A stretch of DNA of 30,217 nt from JAJYIV01 sp964499955 (GCA_964499955.1 CAZCMI010000010.1:1-30217); one strand, 5' to 3'; shown: positions 7,176 to 15,563, counted from the stretch's first letter. Numbers and translations: made by a program. Notes: a model not told the origin generated them from the letters alone.

Positions 7176-8645
7176 TTACGCTCGTGCACCGGGCGCGCGG
7201 CGGTGCCAGTCCGTTTGCGCTTGGTAGAACATGCCGGCGCGGAACAGGGCCGCTTCGTTGAAATGCCGGGCGTGGAATTGCAGGCCCGCCGGCAGCTCGG
7301 CGCCGCCTTCGGAGACGAATCCGCACGGCATCGACACGGCGGGGACGCCTGCCAAGTTCGCCGAGACGGTGTAAATGTCCGACAGGTACATGGTGAGCGG
7401 GTCGTTGAACTTCTCGCCCATCTTCCACGCCACCGACGGCGAGGTCGGCCCGGCAATGACGTCCACGTCCTTAAACGCCTCCTCGAAGTCCCGCTTGATC
7501 CGCGTGCGGACCCGCATGGCCTTGCGGTAGTAGGCGTCGTAATAGCCGGCGGAGAGCACGTAGGCGCCCAGCATGATGCGGCGCTGCACTTCCCCGCCGA
7601 AGCCCTCGGAGCGGCTGGCGGCGTAGGTCTCCGCCAAGGTGTCGCCGGGCACGGCGTGGCCGTAGCGCACGCCGTCGAAGCGGGCCAGGTTGGAGCTGGC
7701 TTCCGCGGGCATGTTCACGTAGTAGGCGGCCAGGGCGTAGGCGCTGTGCGGCAGGGAGATTTCGCGCACCGTGGCGCCGCCCGCCTCCAATACGAGAACG
7801 GCTTTCATCACGGCGTCCTTCACGCGCGGATCCATGCCTTCGACGAAAAATTCCTTGGGCAGGCCAACGCGCAGGCCCTTCACGCCGTCCGTTTCCAATT
7901 CGGGCAGGAAGGTTTCGGGGAGTTGAGCGGTGGTGGCGTCCTTCGGGTCCGGCCCTTCGATGGCGCGCAGCACGAGCGCGGCGTCTTCCACCGTGCGGGT
8001 GAGCGGACCGATCTGGTCGAGCGACGACGCCATGGCGATGAGGCCGTAGCGGGACACGCGGCCGTAGGTGGGCTTGAGGCCGACCACGCCGCACAGCGAC
8101 GCGGGCTGGCGCACGGAACCGCCCGTGTCGGAACCGAGGGCGGCAGGCACGAACCCCGCGGCCACGGCGGCAGCCGAACCGCCGCTGGAACCGCCAGGCA
8201 CGCGGGACGAGTCCCACGGGTTGCGCGTCGGCCCGTGGAACGACGTTTCCGACGACGACCCCATGGCGAATTCGTCCATGTTCGCCCGGCCGACCAAGAC
8301 GGCCCCGGCGGCCTTCAAGCGCGCCGTCACCGTGGCGTCATACGAGGCACGGTACTCCGCCAGCATGCGGGAACCGGCCGCGGCGATTTCACCCTTTACC
8401 AAGATGTTGTCCTTCACGGCCACGGGAATGCCGGCCAACGGGCCCGGGGCTTCCCCGGCGGCGCGGCGGCGGTCCGCCTCGCGGGCGGCGTCCAACGCGC
8501 CTTCGTACGTGCCGGCCAAGGCGTTCACGTCCGGGTTGGCCGCTTTGATTTCCTTCAACGACGCCGAAACAAGGGCTTCGCTGGTGAGCGAGCCGTCGGC
8601 AAGTTTGTGCGCGGCCTCGGCAACGGTGAGCGTGCGGATATCCAT
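7176..8645 (-). CDS. gatA: Asp-tRNA(Asn)/Glu-tRNA(Gln) amidotransferase subunit A
   Basis: The glutaminase and amidase subunit that supplies ammonia to convert Glu-tRNA(Gln) or Asp-tRNA(Asn) to the amide form. The 489-residue product shows the full amidase signature: K78 (IPVAVKDN), the cis-serine about S154 (GGSSGGSAAA) and the nucleophile S177 (GSDTGGSVR), then VGLKPTYGRVSRYGL. Length and order are typical. It starts 2 nt after the gatC stop, with AAGGAA 5 nt before the ATG, one of the few Shine-Dalgarno-like sites among the housekeeping genes here. gatB is not in the window, so it must be elsewhere. Confidence 0.97.
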   Translation of the reverse strand: MDIRTLTVAEAAHKLADGSLTSEALVSASLKEIKAANPDVNALAGTYEGALDAAREADRRRAAGEAPGPLAGIPVAVKDNILVKGEIAAAGSRMLAEYRASYDATVTARLKAAGAVLVGRANMDEFAMGSSSETSFHGPTRNPWDSSRVPGGSSGGSAAAVAAGFVPAALGSDTGGSVRQPASLCGVVGLKPTYGRVSRYGLIAMASSLDQIGPLTRTVEDAALVLRAIEGPDPKDATTAQLPETFLPELETDGVKGLRVGLPKEFFVEGMDPRVKDAVMKAVLVLEAGGATVREISLPHSAYALAAYYVNMPAEASSNLARFDGVRYGHAVPGDTLAETYAASRSEGFGGEVQRRIMLGAYVLSAGYYDAYYRKAMRVRTRIKRDFEEAFKDVDVIAGPTSPSVAWKMGEKFNDPLTMYLSDIYTVSANLAGVPAVSMPCGFVSEGGAELPAGLQFHARHFNEAALFRAGMFYQAQTDWHRRAPGARA

Positions 8646-8647
8646 AG

Positions 8648-8947
8648 TTATTCCTTGCGCGCGAACACAGCCTGCACTTCCAACAAGTCGCCCGTGCGGC
8701 GCGGGAAGGCGTCCACCAGCCGCGCGCGGTCCTCGGCCGTGCAGCCCTCCGGCACGTCGTCGCGGAACACGTCCGTCTGCTCCACGCCGTTGGCGATTTC
8801 CGGCACGCCCTCCGTGTCCACTTCCTGCAGCTTGTCCACGTATTCGATGATGGAACCGACCTTGGCGCGCATGTCGTCCAAGGCGGCGTCGTCCAGGCGC
8901 AGGCGGGACAAGACCGCCAGGCGCTTCAATTCGTCGTTGGTGAGCAT
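8648..8947 (-). CDS. gatC: Aspartyl/glutamyl-tRNA amidotransferase subunit C
   Basis: Small stabilising subunit of the GatCAB amidotransferase that wraps the GatA-GatB interface. The 99 residues fit the family: N-terminal helix DELKRLAVLSRLRL, helix IIEYVDKLQEVDTEGVPEIANGVE, then the extended end VFRDDVPEGC...LLEVQAVFARKE, which corresponds to the usual D-x-v-p-x-x-l/f-x-V-P-K-V-l/i tail. The ATG at 8947 follows CACTTCCCCGT without a Shine-Dalgarno. An in-frame extension to 9043 exists, but it would run through the RNA helix described for 8981-9120 and lacks family similarity. Confidence 0.95.
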   Translation of the reverse strand: MLTNDELKRLAVLSRLRLDDAALDDMRAKVGSIIEYVDKLQEVDTEGVPEIANGVEQTDVFRDDVPEGCTAEDRARLVDAFPRRTGDLLEVQAVFARKE

Positions 8948-8980
8948 ACGGGGAAGTGAGTAGTGGTGTAGACGAGCAAT

Positions 8981-9120
8981 GCCGATTTGGAACAACACCC
9001 TCTTCCAACCCGGTTCGGCCTCCTTCACGTCGGCCTCCCTCATGGTCGTCGGATCTCTGACGTCGGGAGCCGCGTAGATCCTCCGCCCAAGGTTGTCAGC
9101 GGGTATTGTCCCAAATCGGC
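8981..9120 (-). ncRNA. Candidate structured RNA or gatC leader closed by a 20-bp helix
   Basis: On the minus strand, 9120-9101 (GCCGATTTGGGACAATACCC) pairs with 9000-8981 (GGGTGTTGTTCCAAATCGGC) over 20 uninterrupted positions. Two of these are G-U pairs; on the plus strand the same positions would be A-C mismatches, so the structure belongs to minus-strand RNA. The 100-nt interior has further complementary pieces: CAACC with GGTTG, and either GGATCT with AGATCC or GGCTCCC with GGGAGGCC. The element starts 7 nt after the ligA stop and ends 33 nt before gatC. I cannot match it to a known class; the T-box GGUGGNACCGCG motif and the SRP RNA loop are absent. It may be a free small RNA or a leader controlling gatCA. 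Confidence 0.55.
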
Positions 9121-9127
9121 TACGTAT

Positions 9128-11143
9128 TTACGCTTTCGCCAGCATAGCCAGGAATGCCGACTCGGACAAGACAGGCACGCCGAGTTCCCGGGCCTTTTTG
9201 AGCTTCGAACCGGCTTCCTCCCCGGCCACCACGAAGGACGTTTTCTTACTGACGCTGCCCGCGGCCTTGCCGCCCAGCTCCTTGATTTTCGCCTCGGCTT
9301 CCTCGCGCGACATCGCTTCCATCGAGCCGGTGAGGACGAAGATTTTTCCTTCGAGCGGGCGGGAGGCGGCGAGTTTGGGCGGTTCGATCCGGACGCCGTG
9401 GGCGAGATACCCTTCGACGGTTTCCCGATGATGGGGATCGGCGAAATAGTCGACGACGCTTTCCGCCACGACCTTCCCGACGTTGGGCACCGCTTGCAGA
9501 TCGTCGGCGGTCGCTTTCATCACGGCGTGGACCGTGCCGAAATGCCGCGCCAAATCGTACGCGGTTTCCCCGCCCACGTTGCGGATGCCGAGCGCGGCGA
9601 TGAACCGGTCGAGCGTGATGGTTTTGCGCCGCTGGATTTCCTCCACCAGCTTTTTGGACGACACGTCGGCGAAGCCCTCCAGCGTGAGCAGATCCGCTTC
9701 CGTCAGGGCAAAGAGGTCGGAAGGGCGCTTCACCAGGCCGGTTTCCAGCAACTGCGTGATGGTTTGCGGGCCCAGGCCGTCGATGCCGAAGGCGCGGGCG
9801 GCGTAGAGCACGGCCTCGGCGTCCTTGGCCGGGCAGCGCGCATTGGAACAGGTGATGGCCACTTCGCCGTCCCGCCGGGCCACGGGCGAGCCGCACACGG
9901 GGCAGACCTTGGGCGCGTGGGTTTTGCGCGCGCCCTTCGGCCGCAGTTCCTTCAACACGCCCTTCACCTTCGGGATGATGTCGCCCGCCTTGTACAAGAT
10001 GACCGTGTCGCCCACGCGGACGTCGAGGCGCTCGATTTCGTCCTGGTTGTGCAAGGAGGCGTGCTGCACCGTCGTGCCGCCGATCCAGGTTGGGTCCAGC
10101 ACGGCCACCGGCGTGAGCGCACCCGTTCGGCCGACGTACCACGCGATGTCATGCACGGCCGCCGTGGCCTCTTCGGCCGGGAATTTCCACGCCACCAACC
10201 CGCGCGGGGTCTTCCCCACCGTGCCGAGGCGTTCGTAGACGGCATTGTCGTTCACGCGCACCACCAGGCCGTCGATCCAGAAATCCAAACCCGCACGCGC
10301 CTTCTGCATGGCGCGCCAATACGCTTCCACGGCCGGGACGTCGTCGCAACGCTCGGCCTTGGGGACGAACTTGAAGCCGAGTTTCTTCAACAGGACCGCT
10401 TCTTCCTCCTGCGTTTTCTGCCCGAGGTCGGTGAGCAAGTCCCAGGCGATGAATTGCAGCGGGCGGGAGGCGGCGATGGCCGGGTCCAGCTGGCGCACGC
10501 TCCCGGCGGCGGCGTTGCGCGGATTGGCGAAGACGGGCTTCCCCGCTTTTTCCTGTTCCTTGTTCATCTTCTCGAAGGCCTTCACCGGGAGGTAGATTTC
10601 GCCGCGGACTTCGACGATGGAAGGCGCCGGTGTGGCGGGCATGGCGGCGGATGGAAGATCGGCCAGGCGAAGCGGGACGGACTCAACGGTGCGGACATTG
10701 TGCGTAACGTCTTCCCCGACGCGCCCATCGCCGCGGGTGGCCGCCGTAACCAGTCGGCCGTCCTGATACGTGAGCGTGACGGCGAGACCATCGATTTTCG
10801 GCATGCAGAAATACGCCAGCGCGCCGGCGCCAGCCAACTTGCGGATGCGGGCGTCCCACGCGGCGAATTCCTCGGGCGTGAACACGTCCTCCATGGACAG
10901 CATGGGGGCGCGGTGGACGACCTTTTGGAACTTCGCCATCGGCGCGCCGCCCACGCGCTGGGTGGGCGAATCGGGCGTGATGAGGTCCGGGTACCGCTGC
11001 TCCAGCTCGTACAGCTCGTGCTTGAGCGAATCCAAGGCGGCGTCCGACAGCGGGGATTCGTCCAAGACGTGGTAGGCGTAGCGGTACGTGTCGATGGCGT
11101 CGCGCAGCTGGGCGATGCGGGTTTTAGCGTCGGCCTTGGTCAT
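9128..11143 (-). CDS. ligA: NAD-dependent DNA ligase
   Basis: Seals nicks in replication and repair using NAD+. The 671-residue product has all domains in order. The N-terminal Ia domain binds NMN (YRYAYHVLDES...LSDAALDSL). The adenylation domain has the AMP-accepting K116 in MPKIDGLAVTL. Then come an OB fold, a four-Cys zinc finger (CPVCGSPV...CSNARCP), helix-hairpin-helix repeats (IDGLGPQTI, LEGFADVS, IRNVGGETA, VPNVGKVVA) and a C-terminal BRCT (GKIFVLTGSMEAMSREEAE). The start ATG follows GGCCATTCCT, with no Shine-Dalgarno; a -10 TACAAT lies 12 nt upstream. The candidate RNA at 8981-9120 follows directly. Confidence 0.97.
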   Translation of the reverse strand: MTKADAKTRIAQLRDAIDTYRYAYHVLDESPLSDAALDSLKHELYELEQRYPDLITPDSPTQRVGGAPMAKFQKVVHRAPMLSMEDVFTPEEFAAWDARIRKLAGAGALAYFCMPKIDGLAVTLTYQDGRLVTAATRGDGRVGEDVTHNVRTVESVPLRLADLPSAAMPATPAPSIVEVRGEIYLPVKAFEKMNKEQEKAGKPVFANPRNAAAGSVRQLDPAIAASRPLQFIAWDLLTDLGQKTQEEEAVLLKKLGFKFVPKAERCDDVPAVEAYWRAMQKARAGLDFWIDGLVVRVNDNAVYERLGTVGKTPRGLVAWKFPAEEATAAVHDIAWYVGRTGALTPVAVLDPTWIGGTTVQHASLHNQDEIERLDVRVGDTVILYKAGDIIPKVKGVLKELRPKGARKTHAPKVCPVCGSPVARRDGEVAITCSNARCPAKDAEAVLYAARAFGIDGLGPQTITQLLETGLVKRPSDLFALTEADLLTLEGFADVSSKKLVEEIQRRKTITLDRFIAALGIRNVGGETAYDLARHFGTVHAVMKATADDLQAVPNVGKVVAESVVDYFADPHHRETVEGYLAHGVRIEPPKLAASRPLEGKIFVLTGSMEAMSREEAEAKIKELGGKAAGSVSKKTSFVVAGEEAGSKLKKARELGVPVLSESAFLAMLAKA

Positions 11144-11155
11144 AGGAATGGCCCG

Positions 11156-11184
11156 ATTGTATCAGGCCGGGACGGTTGACAAAA
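11156..11184 (-). promoter_or_regulatory. Promoter of ligA, near-leaderless
   Basis: On the minus strand the -10 TACAAT (11161-11156) ends 12 nt before the ligA ATG. The -35 is less certain: TTTTGT at spacing 17 or TTGTCA at spacing 15, both within TTTTGTCAAC. The same TTTTGTCAAC occurs upstream of lepA. Confidence 0.5.
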
Positions 11185-11230
11185 GGGCGGAAACGCGCTC
11201 CTCGCCCCGGGTGCGCTCGTTGTTTTGCAA

Positions 11231-11256
11231 ACGCAAAACCGGCCGTGTGGCCGGTT
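11231..11256 (-). terminator. Terminator of the coiled-coil gene
   Basis: AACCGGCC-GTGT-GGCCGGTT (11237-11256), followed on the minus strand by TTTGCGTTTGC. It lies 6 nt after the stop of the 11263 gene. Confidence 0.7.
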
Positions 11257-11262
11257 GCCGTT

Positions 11263-11631
11263 TTACGCCTTGATACCCACTTTCTTTTCCACGGTGGAGA
11301 GGCGGCGTTCGAAGCGGTCCATGCGGTACGTAGGCGCGGCCAGTTCCGCGTCCATTTTTTCCATCATGCGGACCTGGTGGTCTTCCAGGACGGACATGCG
11401 GTGGTTCAACGCATCCACGTCGGACTTCATCGCCACGTGTTCCCGCACGAAGTCCATGAATTCAATCAGCGTATTCTCCAACCGATCGAATTTCTTGTCG
11501 AACTTCGCGTCCATGGCTTCAATCCTCTGATCCATGGCCTCAAGTCGCTTCTCAAACTTCTGATCCATCGCCTCCAACTTCTTCTCAAACTTCGCGTCGA
11601 CGTCTTCCAAGCTCAGCCGCTTCGTTGCCAT
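11263..11631 (-). CDS. Short coiled-coil protein of unknown role
   Basis: The 122-residue protein is almost entirely heptad-patterned. Residues about 12-50 contain a near-tandem repeat with the core KFEKKLEAMDQ (KFEKKLEAMDQ, KFEKRLEAMDQ, RIEAMDAKFDKKF). It continues into a second coiled coil, HRMSVLEDHQVRMMEKMDAELA and RMDRFERRLSTVEKKV. There is no membrane segment or catalytic motif. Such proteins are usually oligomerising scaffolds or get generic laminin/tropomyosin-like hits, so similarity scores would be unreliable. It has its own promoter and terminator. The ATG at 11631 follows TGTTCGT with no Shine-Dalgarno. Confidence 0.8.
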   Translation of the reverse strand: MATKRLSLEDVDAKFEKKLEAMDQKFEKRLEAMDQRIEAMDAKFDKKFDRLENTLIEFMDFVREHVAMKSDVDALNHRMSVLEDHQVRMMEKMDAELAAPTYRMDRFERRLSTVEKKVGIKA

Positions 11632-11664
11632 ACGAACAAGCAGTTAATCTTGGGGGAGGCCTTT

Positions 11665-11693
11665 ACGATACCGCGAAAAATGCCGTTCGTCAA
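11665..11693 (-). promoter_or_regulatory. Promoter TTGACG-17-TATCGT of the coiled-coil gene
   Basis: On the minus strand, -35 TTGACG (11693-11688) and -10 TATCGT (11670-11665) are 17 nt apart. The spacer AACGGCATTTTTCGCGG is nearly the same as that of the promoter at 5726-5754. Confidence 0.7.
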
Positions 11694-11706
11694 AACGCCG
11701 CGTGAC

Positions 11707-11727
11707 GAAAAACCGCCCGGAGGCGGT
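11707..11727 (-). terminator. Terminator of pilM-pilin unit
   Basis: ACCGCC-CGGA-GGCGGT (11712-11727), followed on the minus strand by TTTTTCG. It begins 7 nt beyond the pilin stop. Confidence 0.75.
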
Positions 11728-11733
11728 TTGTTT

Positions 11734-12246
11734 CTACCGGCACGGGCCACCTGCCATGCCTTCGGGCGTGGCGCAGTTCACGCCGCGGACCAGGCCCACT
11801 TCGGGCAGGGCGTTTTCCAGTTCGAACTGCAGCGCGTAGGTGTCCCCGCCCAGCAAGGCGGTGTAGCAGAAGGCGTTGCGCGGGGGGTTGCCGCAGGCGT
11901 TGAGTCCGCGCAGGCCGATGTCGAGGGTACCTCGCACCACGCGCTGGAAGACGTCTGCATCGCCGGAACAGTCGGCCTTGAAGCCGCCGGTGCCGAGGCA
12001 GGCGGATTGCGCCGGGTCCCCGATGGGCAGCTGCTCCCCGGGCGGATAGGCGTTGGTGGCGCCGAAATACGCCTCCATGGCGATCTGCGCCTGGCGGACC
12101 TGCGACAGACGCGTGGCGTCGCGGTAATTGGACCGGGCCGTGTTGACGGCCACGGCGGAAACGGCGGCCACGATACCCACCACCAGCAGGATGATGAGCA
12201 GTTCGACCCAGCTGATCCGTCCTTCGGCGTCGCGGAAAAGTGGCAT
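11734..12246 (-). CDS. Type IV pilin-like prepilin
   Basis: The 170-residue protein has a short charged leader (MPLFRDAEG), a prepilin N-terminal helix (RISWVELLIILLVVGIVAAVSAVAV) and an amphipathic helix (ARSNYRDATRLSQVRQAQIAMEAYF) ending in the usual YP segment (NAYPPGE). The globular end holds six cysteines (about 84, 93, 118, 127, 157 and 169) and could be disulfide-bonded. If cleaved after the leader Gly, the conserved glutamate would be residue 6 rather than 5, which is odd; cleavage after Arg would restore position 5. It follows pilM by 9 nt, so both probably serve a type IV pilus or competence machine. The other pilus genes are not in the window. Confidence 0.85.
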   Translation of the reverse strand: MPLFRDAEGRISWVELLIILLVVGIVAAVSAVAVNTARSNYRDATRLSQVRQAQIAMEAYFGATNAYPPGEQLPIGDPAQSACLGTGGFKADCSGDADVFQRVVRGTLDIGLRGLNACGNPPRNAFCYTALLGGDTYALQFELENALPEVGLVRGVNCATPEGMAGGPCR

Positions 12247-12255
12247 AGGCAATGA

Positions 12256-13353
12256 TTACGTGATGTCGCGCATCGCGAGGCCCACCGCCACGCTCATGCG
12301 CGGGCCGATGTCGTCGAGCACGGGGCGCAGCTCGGCCGGGTACACGACGCGCGCCCACGGGTCGCCGCGGTAGACGTTGAGGTTCAGGGCCTGCTTGAGC
12401 ACGTCCGGCAGGCGCGGCAGGTGGGACGCCCCACCCGTCAGGATGACTTTCTCCACCCGCTTGCCGTCGGTGAGGTCCATGTTGGCGTACAGCTGGAAGG
12501 CGAATTTCGTCTCGTGCACCACCGGCTGCACCACGGCTTCCAGCGCCGGCGGCAGCGGCGCGTCCCCTTCTTCCGCCGACGACAGGTCGATTTTCATCTG
12601 CTCGGCGTCCTCCTCGGAGACCTTCATCTGCTCCATGATGCGCCGGGTGACGGCCGACCCGCCCACGTTGATGCTGCGCGTGACGAACGGGATGCCCCTC
12701 TCCACGATGGTGATGTTGGTACGCCGCGCGCCGATGTCCAACACGGCGATGGTGCTTTTGTCCTTGCCGACCAGGGCGCGGATCAAGGCGAAGGCCTCGG
12801 AGTCGATGGCTTTCAATTCGAGTTTGGCGGCTTTGAAAATCTCGACGTATTTCTGCACGAGGGATTTGGCGGCGCCGGTGACCAGCACGCGGACGTACGG
12901 GTTTTTCTTGGCGTCCCCCACGCCCTTGGCCGGTTCCGGCTTCTTCAACACGTCGTCCACGTAGGTGGCGTAGGTGACCATCTCGGCCAGCGGCAACGGG
13001 GTGAGTTTGGCGATCTGCGCGTCCACGAGCGGTTTGAGTTCCTTCGGGCCCTCGTTGCCCTTGCGCGGCACGGCCACCATGGCCGAAAACACGCTGGACG
13101 CCGGCAGCGCCGCCATGGCCTGCACGGCCTTCACGCCCGCCTTCTTGCAAATGAAGGACAGCAACTCCCCGGCGGCCTTGGTGTCGCCGAACGGATCGCC
13201 CGCCTCGCCCGGGCGCAGCTCCGAATAGCCGTAGGTCATGAGTTTCGGGCGGCCCTTTTCCGCCATCAGTTCCACGACCTTGAGGCCGCTGGAACCGACG
13301 TCCACGCCCAAAAACCCTGTCGGTTTGGCTTTGAATGCGCCGAAGAGTGCCAT
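12256..13353 (-). CDS. pilM: Type IV pilus assembly protein PilM
   Basis: Actin-like ATPase that lies on the cytoplasmic side of the pilus machine and binds the N-terminal tail of PilN. The 365-residue product has the FtsA/PilM pattern: phosphate-1 loop FLGVDVGSSGLKVVEL, phosphate-2 AVLDIGARRTNITIVERG, INVGGSAVTRRIMEQMKVSEEDAEQMK, and adenosine motif KVILTGGASHLPRLPDVL. The start ATG follows CCCCAACGT. An extended -10 (TGC-TATACT) lies 11 nt before it, so the mRNA leader should be only about 4-5 nt. No pilN/O/P/Q follows; only the pilin does, so the pilus locus is split in this genome. Confidence 0.93.
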   Translation of the reverse strand: MALFGAFKAKPTGFLGVDVGSSGLKVVELMAEKGRPKLMTYGYSELRPGEAGDPFGDTKAAGELLSFICKKAGVKAVQAMAALPASSVFSAMVAVPRKGNEGPKELKPLVDAQIAKLTPLPLAEMVTYATYVDDVLKKPEPAKGVGDAKKNPYVRVLVTGAAKSLVQKYVEIFKAAKLELKAIDSEAFALIRALVGKDKSTIAVLDIGARRTNITIVERGIPFVTRSINVGGSAVTRRIMEQMKVSEEDAEQMKIDLSSAEEGDAPLPPALEAVVQPVVHETKFAFQLYANMDLTDGKRVEKVILTGGASHLPRLPDVLKQALNLNVYRGDPWARVVYPAELRPVLDDIGPRMSVAVGLAMRDIT

Positions 13354-13364
13354 ACGTTGGGGCC

Positions 13365-13374
13365 AGTATAGCAC
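13365..13374 (-). promoter_or_regulatory. Extended -10 of pilM
   Basis: On the minus strand TG-C-TATACT ends 11 nt before the ATG. No clear -35 at the normal distance (the hexamer reads TCAAAT), which fits an extended -10 promoter. It lies at the 3' end of rnhA. Confidence 0.6.
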
Positions 13375-13385
13375 AAACGCGCATC

Positions 13386-13802
13386 CTATTTGAGATGCGC
13401 GTCGATCGTCTCGTTCACCAGGGCGTCGGCTTCGGTGTTCTTTTCGCGCCGGACGTGGGTGAAGGTGACGCGGGCGAATTGCGTCATGAGGTTGTGGACC
13501 TCCAAGAACCGCTTGGCGATGTCCGGGTTCTTCACCTTGTACTTGCCCGTGAGCTGCTTCACCGCCAGCTCGGAATCCATGTACACCTGCACCACCGTGG
13601 CGCCCAGCTCCTTGGCCTTTTCGAGGCCGATGACGATGGCCGTGTACTCGGCCTGGTTGTTGGTGGTCTTGCCCAGCCACTTGGTAGCGGTGGCGACGAC
13701 TTTTCCTTCGTGGCCGTCCTTCAGTTCCTTCAAAACGGCGGCGGCGGCGGACGGGCCGGGATTGCCGCGCGAACCGCCGTCGGTGTAGATGCGGAGGGTC
13801 AT
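13386..13802 (-). CDS. rnhA: Ribonuclease HI-family protein
   Basis: Cuts the RNA strand of RNA-DNA hybrids. The 138 residues carry the catalytic acids D8 (YTDGGSRGNPGPS), E52 (TNNQAEYTAI), D76 (YMDSELAV) and D126 (NTEADALVN), with H116 before the last. The basic handle region of E. coli RNase HI is short, as in the reverse-transcriptase-like RNase H family of many bacteria and archaea. The gene lies 30 nt after recJ and only 32 nt before pilM. The start follows TTTCCTCCTTCTT, a pyrimidine tract that is the complement of a Shine-Dalgarno rather than one itself. Confidence 0.93.
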   Translation of the reverse strand: MTLRIYTDGGSRGNPGPSAAAAVLKELKDGHEGKVVATATKWLGKTTNNQAEYTAIVIGLEKAKELGATVVQVYMDSELAVKQLTGKYKVKNPDIAKRFLEVHNLMTQFARVTFTHVRREKNTEADALVNETIDAHLK

Positions 13803-13832
13803 AAGAAGGAGGAAATCATGCGGGCGAGGCGG

Positions 13833-15563
13833 TTATACGGGGCGCACGTCCACGATCTTGAACTGCACTTCCTTGCGGCCGTTCCATTCGTTTACGCCGA
13901 GTTCGTAGGCGACGTCCACGCGTGAGCCGAGCGGCAGCGCGCCCACCAAATGGCCGAAGCGGAAGCCGATCATCTTCACGATCTTGCCCTTGGGTGAGCG
14001 CACGGCCCGGCGCAGATGCGCGCCGGTGGCGCCCACCGGGTCCACGCCGGACACCAGCAGGCCGCGGCTGGCGAACACGGGCGGGCGGTTCCCCTCCCCG
14101 AACGGCTGCAGCCGGTCCAGGTCGGCCAGCACGTCCCAGTCGGCTTCTTCCAATGCCAGTTCGGCGTCGATGGCCAGGGTGGGCACGGCTTGTTCCGGCT
14201 TGAGGTGCTCGTCGGCGTAGGCGCGCATGGCTTCCAACGCGGCCGCCCAGCGGTCCGCGCCGTGGACGGAAAACCCGCAGGCCTGCGGATGCCCGCCGAA
14301 CTTGTCCAAATGCGCCGCGCCGGCGCGCACGGCCGCCGTCACGTCGAAGCCGGGCACGCTGCGTCCGGACCCCACGCGCAGGCCGTCCGTGTGGCCCACC
14401 ACCAACACGGGCCGGTGGAAATCGTTCACCAACTTGGATGCCACCAATCCCACCAGCCCAGGCGACCAACCGTCCCCCACGGCGACGATCAGCTTGCGGT
14501 CGCCCGGGTCGCCCACCAAATCCTTGGCCTCGCGGTACATCTGTTCCGACGCTTCCTGCCGCGCCACATTCGCCTGCTGCAACTGCTCAGCCAGGCGCTG
14601 CGCCTCGGCGTCGTCTTCGGCCAGCAGCAATTCCAACGCCCAGGAGGCGTGCTCCATGCGCCCCGCGGCGTTCAACCGCGGACCGATGCGAAAGCCGATG
14701 GTGCCCGTGTCGACCTTGCCCAGGTCCACGCCCGCCACGTCGAACAGCTTGCGCAGGCCGGGGCGGCGGGTTTTGTTCAACACCTTCAGGCCGTACGTTT
14801 CCAACACGCGGTTTTCGCCCGCCAGTGGCATGACGTCCGTCACCGTGGCGATGGCGACCAAATCCAGCAGCCATTTCTCGTGGCCCGCCGGCAAATCGGC
14901 CCCGCGGCGGCGCGCCTCCTCCACCAGGGCCGAAGCGAGCTTGAAGGCCACGCCCGTGCCGCAGAGATGCTTGTTCGGGTACGTCTCCCCCGGCACCTGC
15001 GGGTGGATCAGGATCGCCTCCGGCAATTCCTCCGGCATGGCGTGGTGGTCGCACACGATGGTGTCGACGCCCAATTCCCGCCCGCGGTCGATGGCCGGTT
15101 TGTTGCTGATGCCGCAGTCCACCGTGATGACGAGTTTGGCGCCGCGCTCCTTCGCCAGCAATTCCATGGTGGGAACGGACATGCCGTAGCCCTCTTTTTC
15201 CCGGTGGGGGACGTAGGACGAAATTTTCGACTCGTCGAAGTTCAGGCGGCGGCAGACGTCGCGCAAGGTCGAAACCAGCACGGCGGAACCGCACACGCCG
15301 TCGGCGTCATAGTCGCCATGCACGACGATTCCCTCACCGGCTTCGAGCGCGGCGAACACGCGTGCCACGGCTTCGGGCATGCGGAGGAACAAGGCGGGCG
15401 CGTGGGCGTGCCGGTCCCAGTCGGGACCCAAGTACGCGGCGATATCTTCGCGGGTGCGCAGGCCCCGGTTCCACAACAACTGCAACAATGCCGGACGCAG
15501 GTCCGGGAACGAGGCGAAGGCGTCGCTCGGCGCGGGTTCGGCCACCTGCCAGACGGGAGACAT
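13833..15563 (-). CDS. recJ: Single-stranded-DNA-specific exonuclease RecJ
   Basis: 5'-3' exonuclease of recombination and repair. The 576-residue product has the DHH domain (VVHGDYDADGVCGSAVL, ITVDCGISN, VCDHHAMPEELP), a catalytic core continuing through DLVAIATVTDVMPL and FRIGPRLNAAGRM, the DHHA1 domain (GSGRSVPGFDV ... FGGHPQACGFSV) and a C-terminal OB fold (GALPLGSRVDVAYELGVNEWNG). All metal-binding Asp/His motifs are intact. It starts at ATG 15563 after CGGCCCGTTCCT, without a Shine-Dalgarno. It lies with rnhA downstream and the small membrane peptide and lepA upstream on the same strand. Confidence 0.96.
   Translation of the reverse strand: MSPVWQVAEPAPSDAFASFPDLRPALLQLLWNRGLRTREDIAAYLGPDWDRHAHAPALFLRMPEAVARVFAALEAGEGIVVHGDYDADGVCGSAVLVSTLRDVCRRLNFDESKISSYVPHREKEGYGMSVPTMELLAKERGAKLVITVDCGISNKPAIDRGRELGVDTIVCDHHAMPEELPEAILIHPQVPGETYPNKHLCGTGVAFKLASALVEEARRRGADLPAGHEKWLLDLVAIATVTDVMPLAGENRVLETYGLKVLNKTRRPGLRKLFDVAGVDLGKVDTGTIGFRIGPRLNAAGRMEHASWALELLLAEDDAEAQRLAEQLQQANVARQEASEQMYREAKDLVGDPGDRKLIVAVGDGWSPGLVGLVASKLVNDFHRPVLVVGHTDGLRVGSGRSVPGFDVTAAVRAGAAHLDKFGGHPQACGFSVHGADRWAAALEAMRAYADEHLKPEQAVPTLAIDAELALEEADWDVLADLDRLQPFGEGNRPPVFASRGLLVSGVDPVGATGAHLRRAVRSPKGKIVKMIGFRFGHLVGALPLGSRVDVAYELGVNEWNGRKEVQFKIVDVRPV

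Noticed and set aside
8948..9043. N-terminal extension of gatC
   Set aside because: It lies in the paired 3' arm of the candidate RNA and has no similarity to GatC, which begins at the ATG at 8947.
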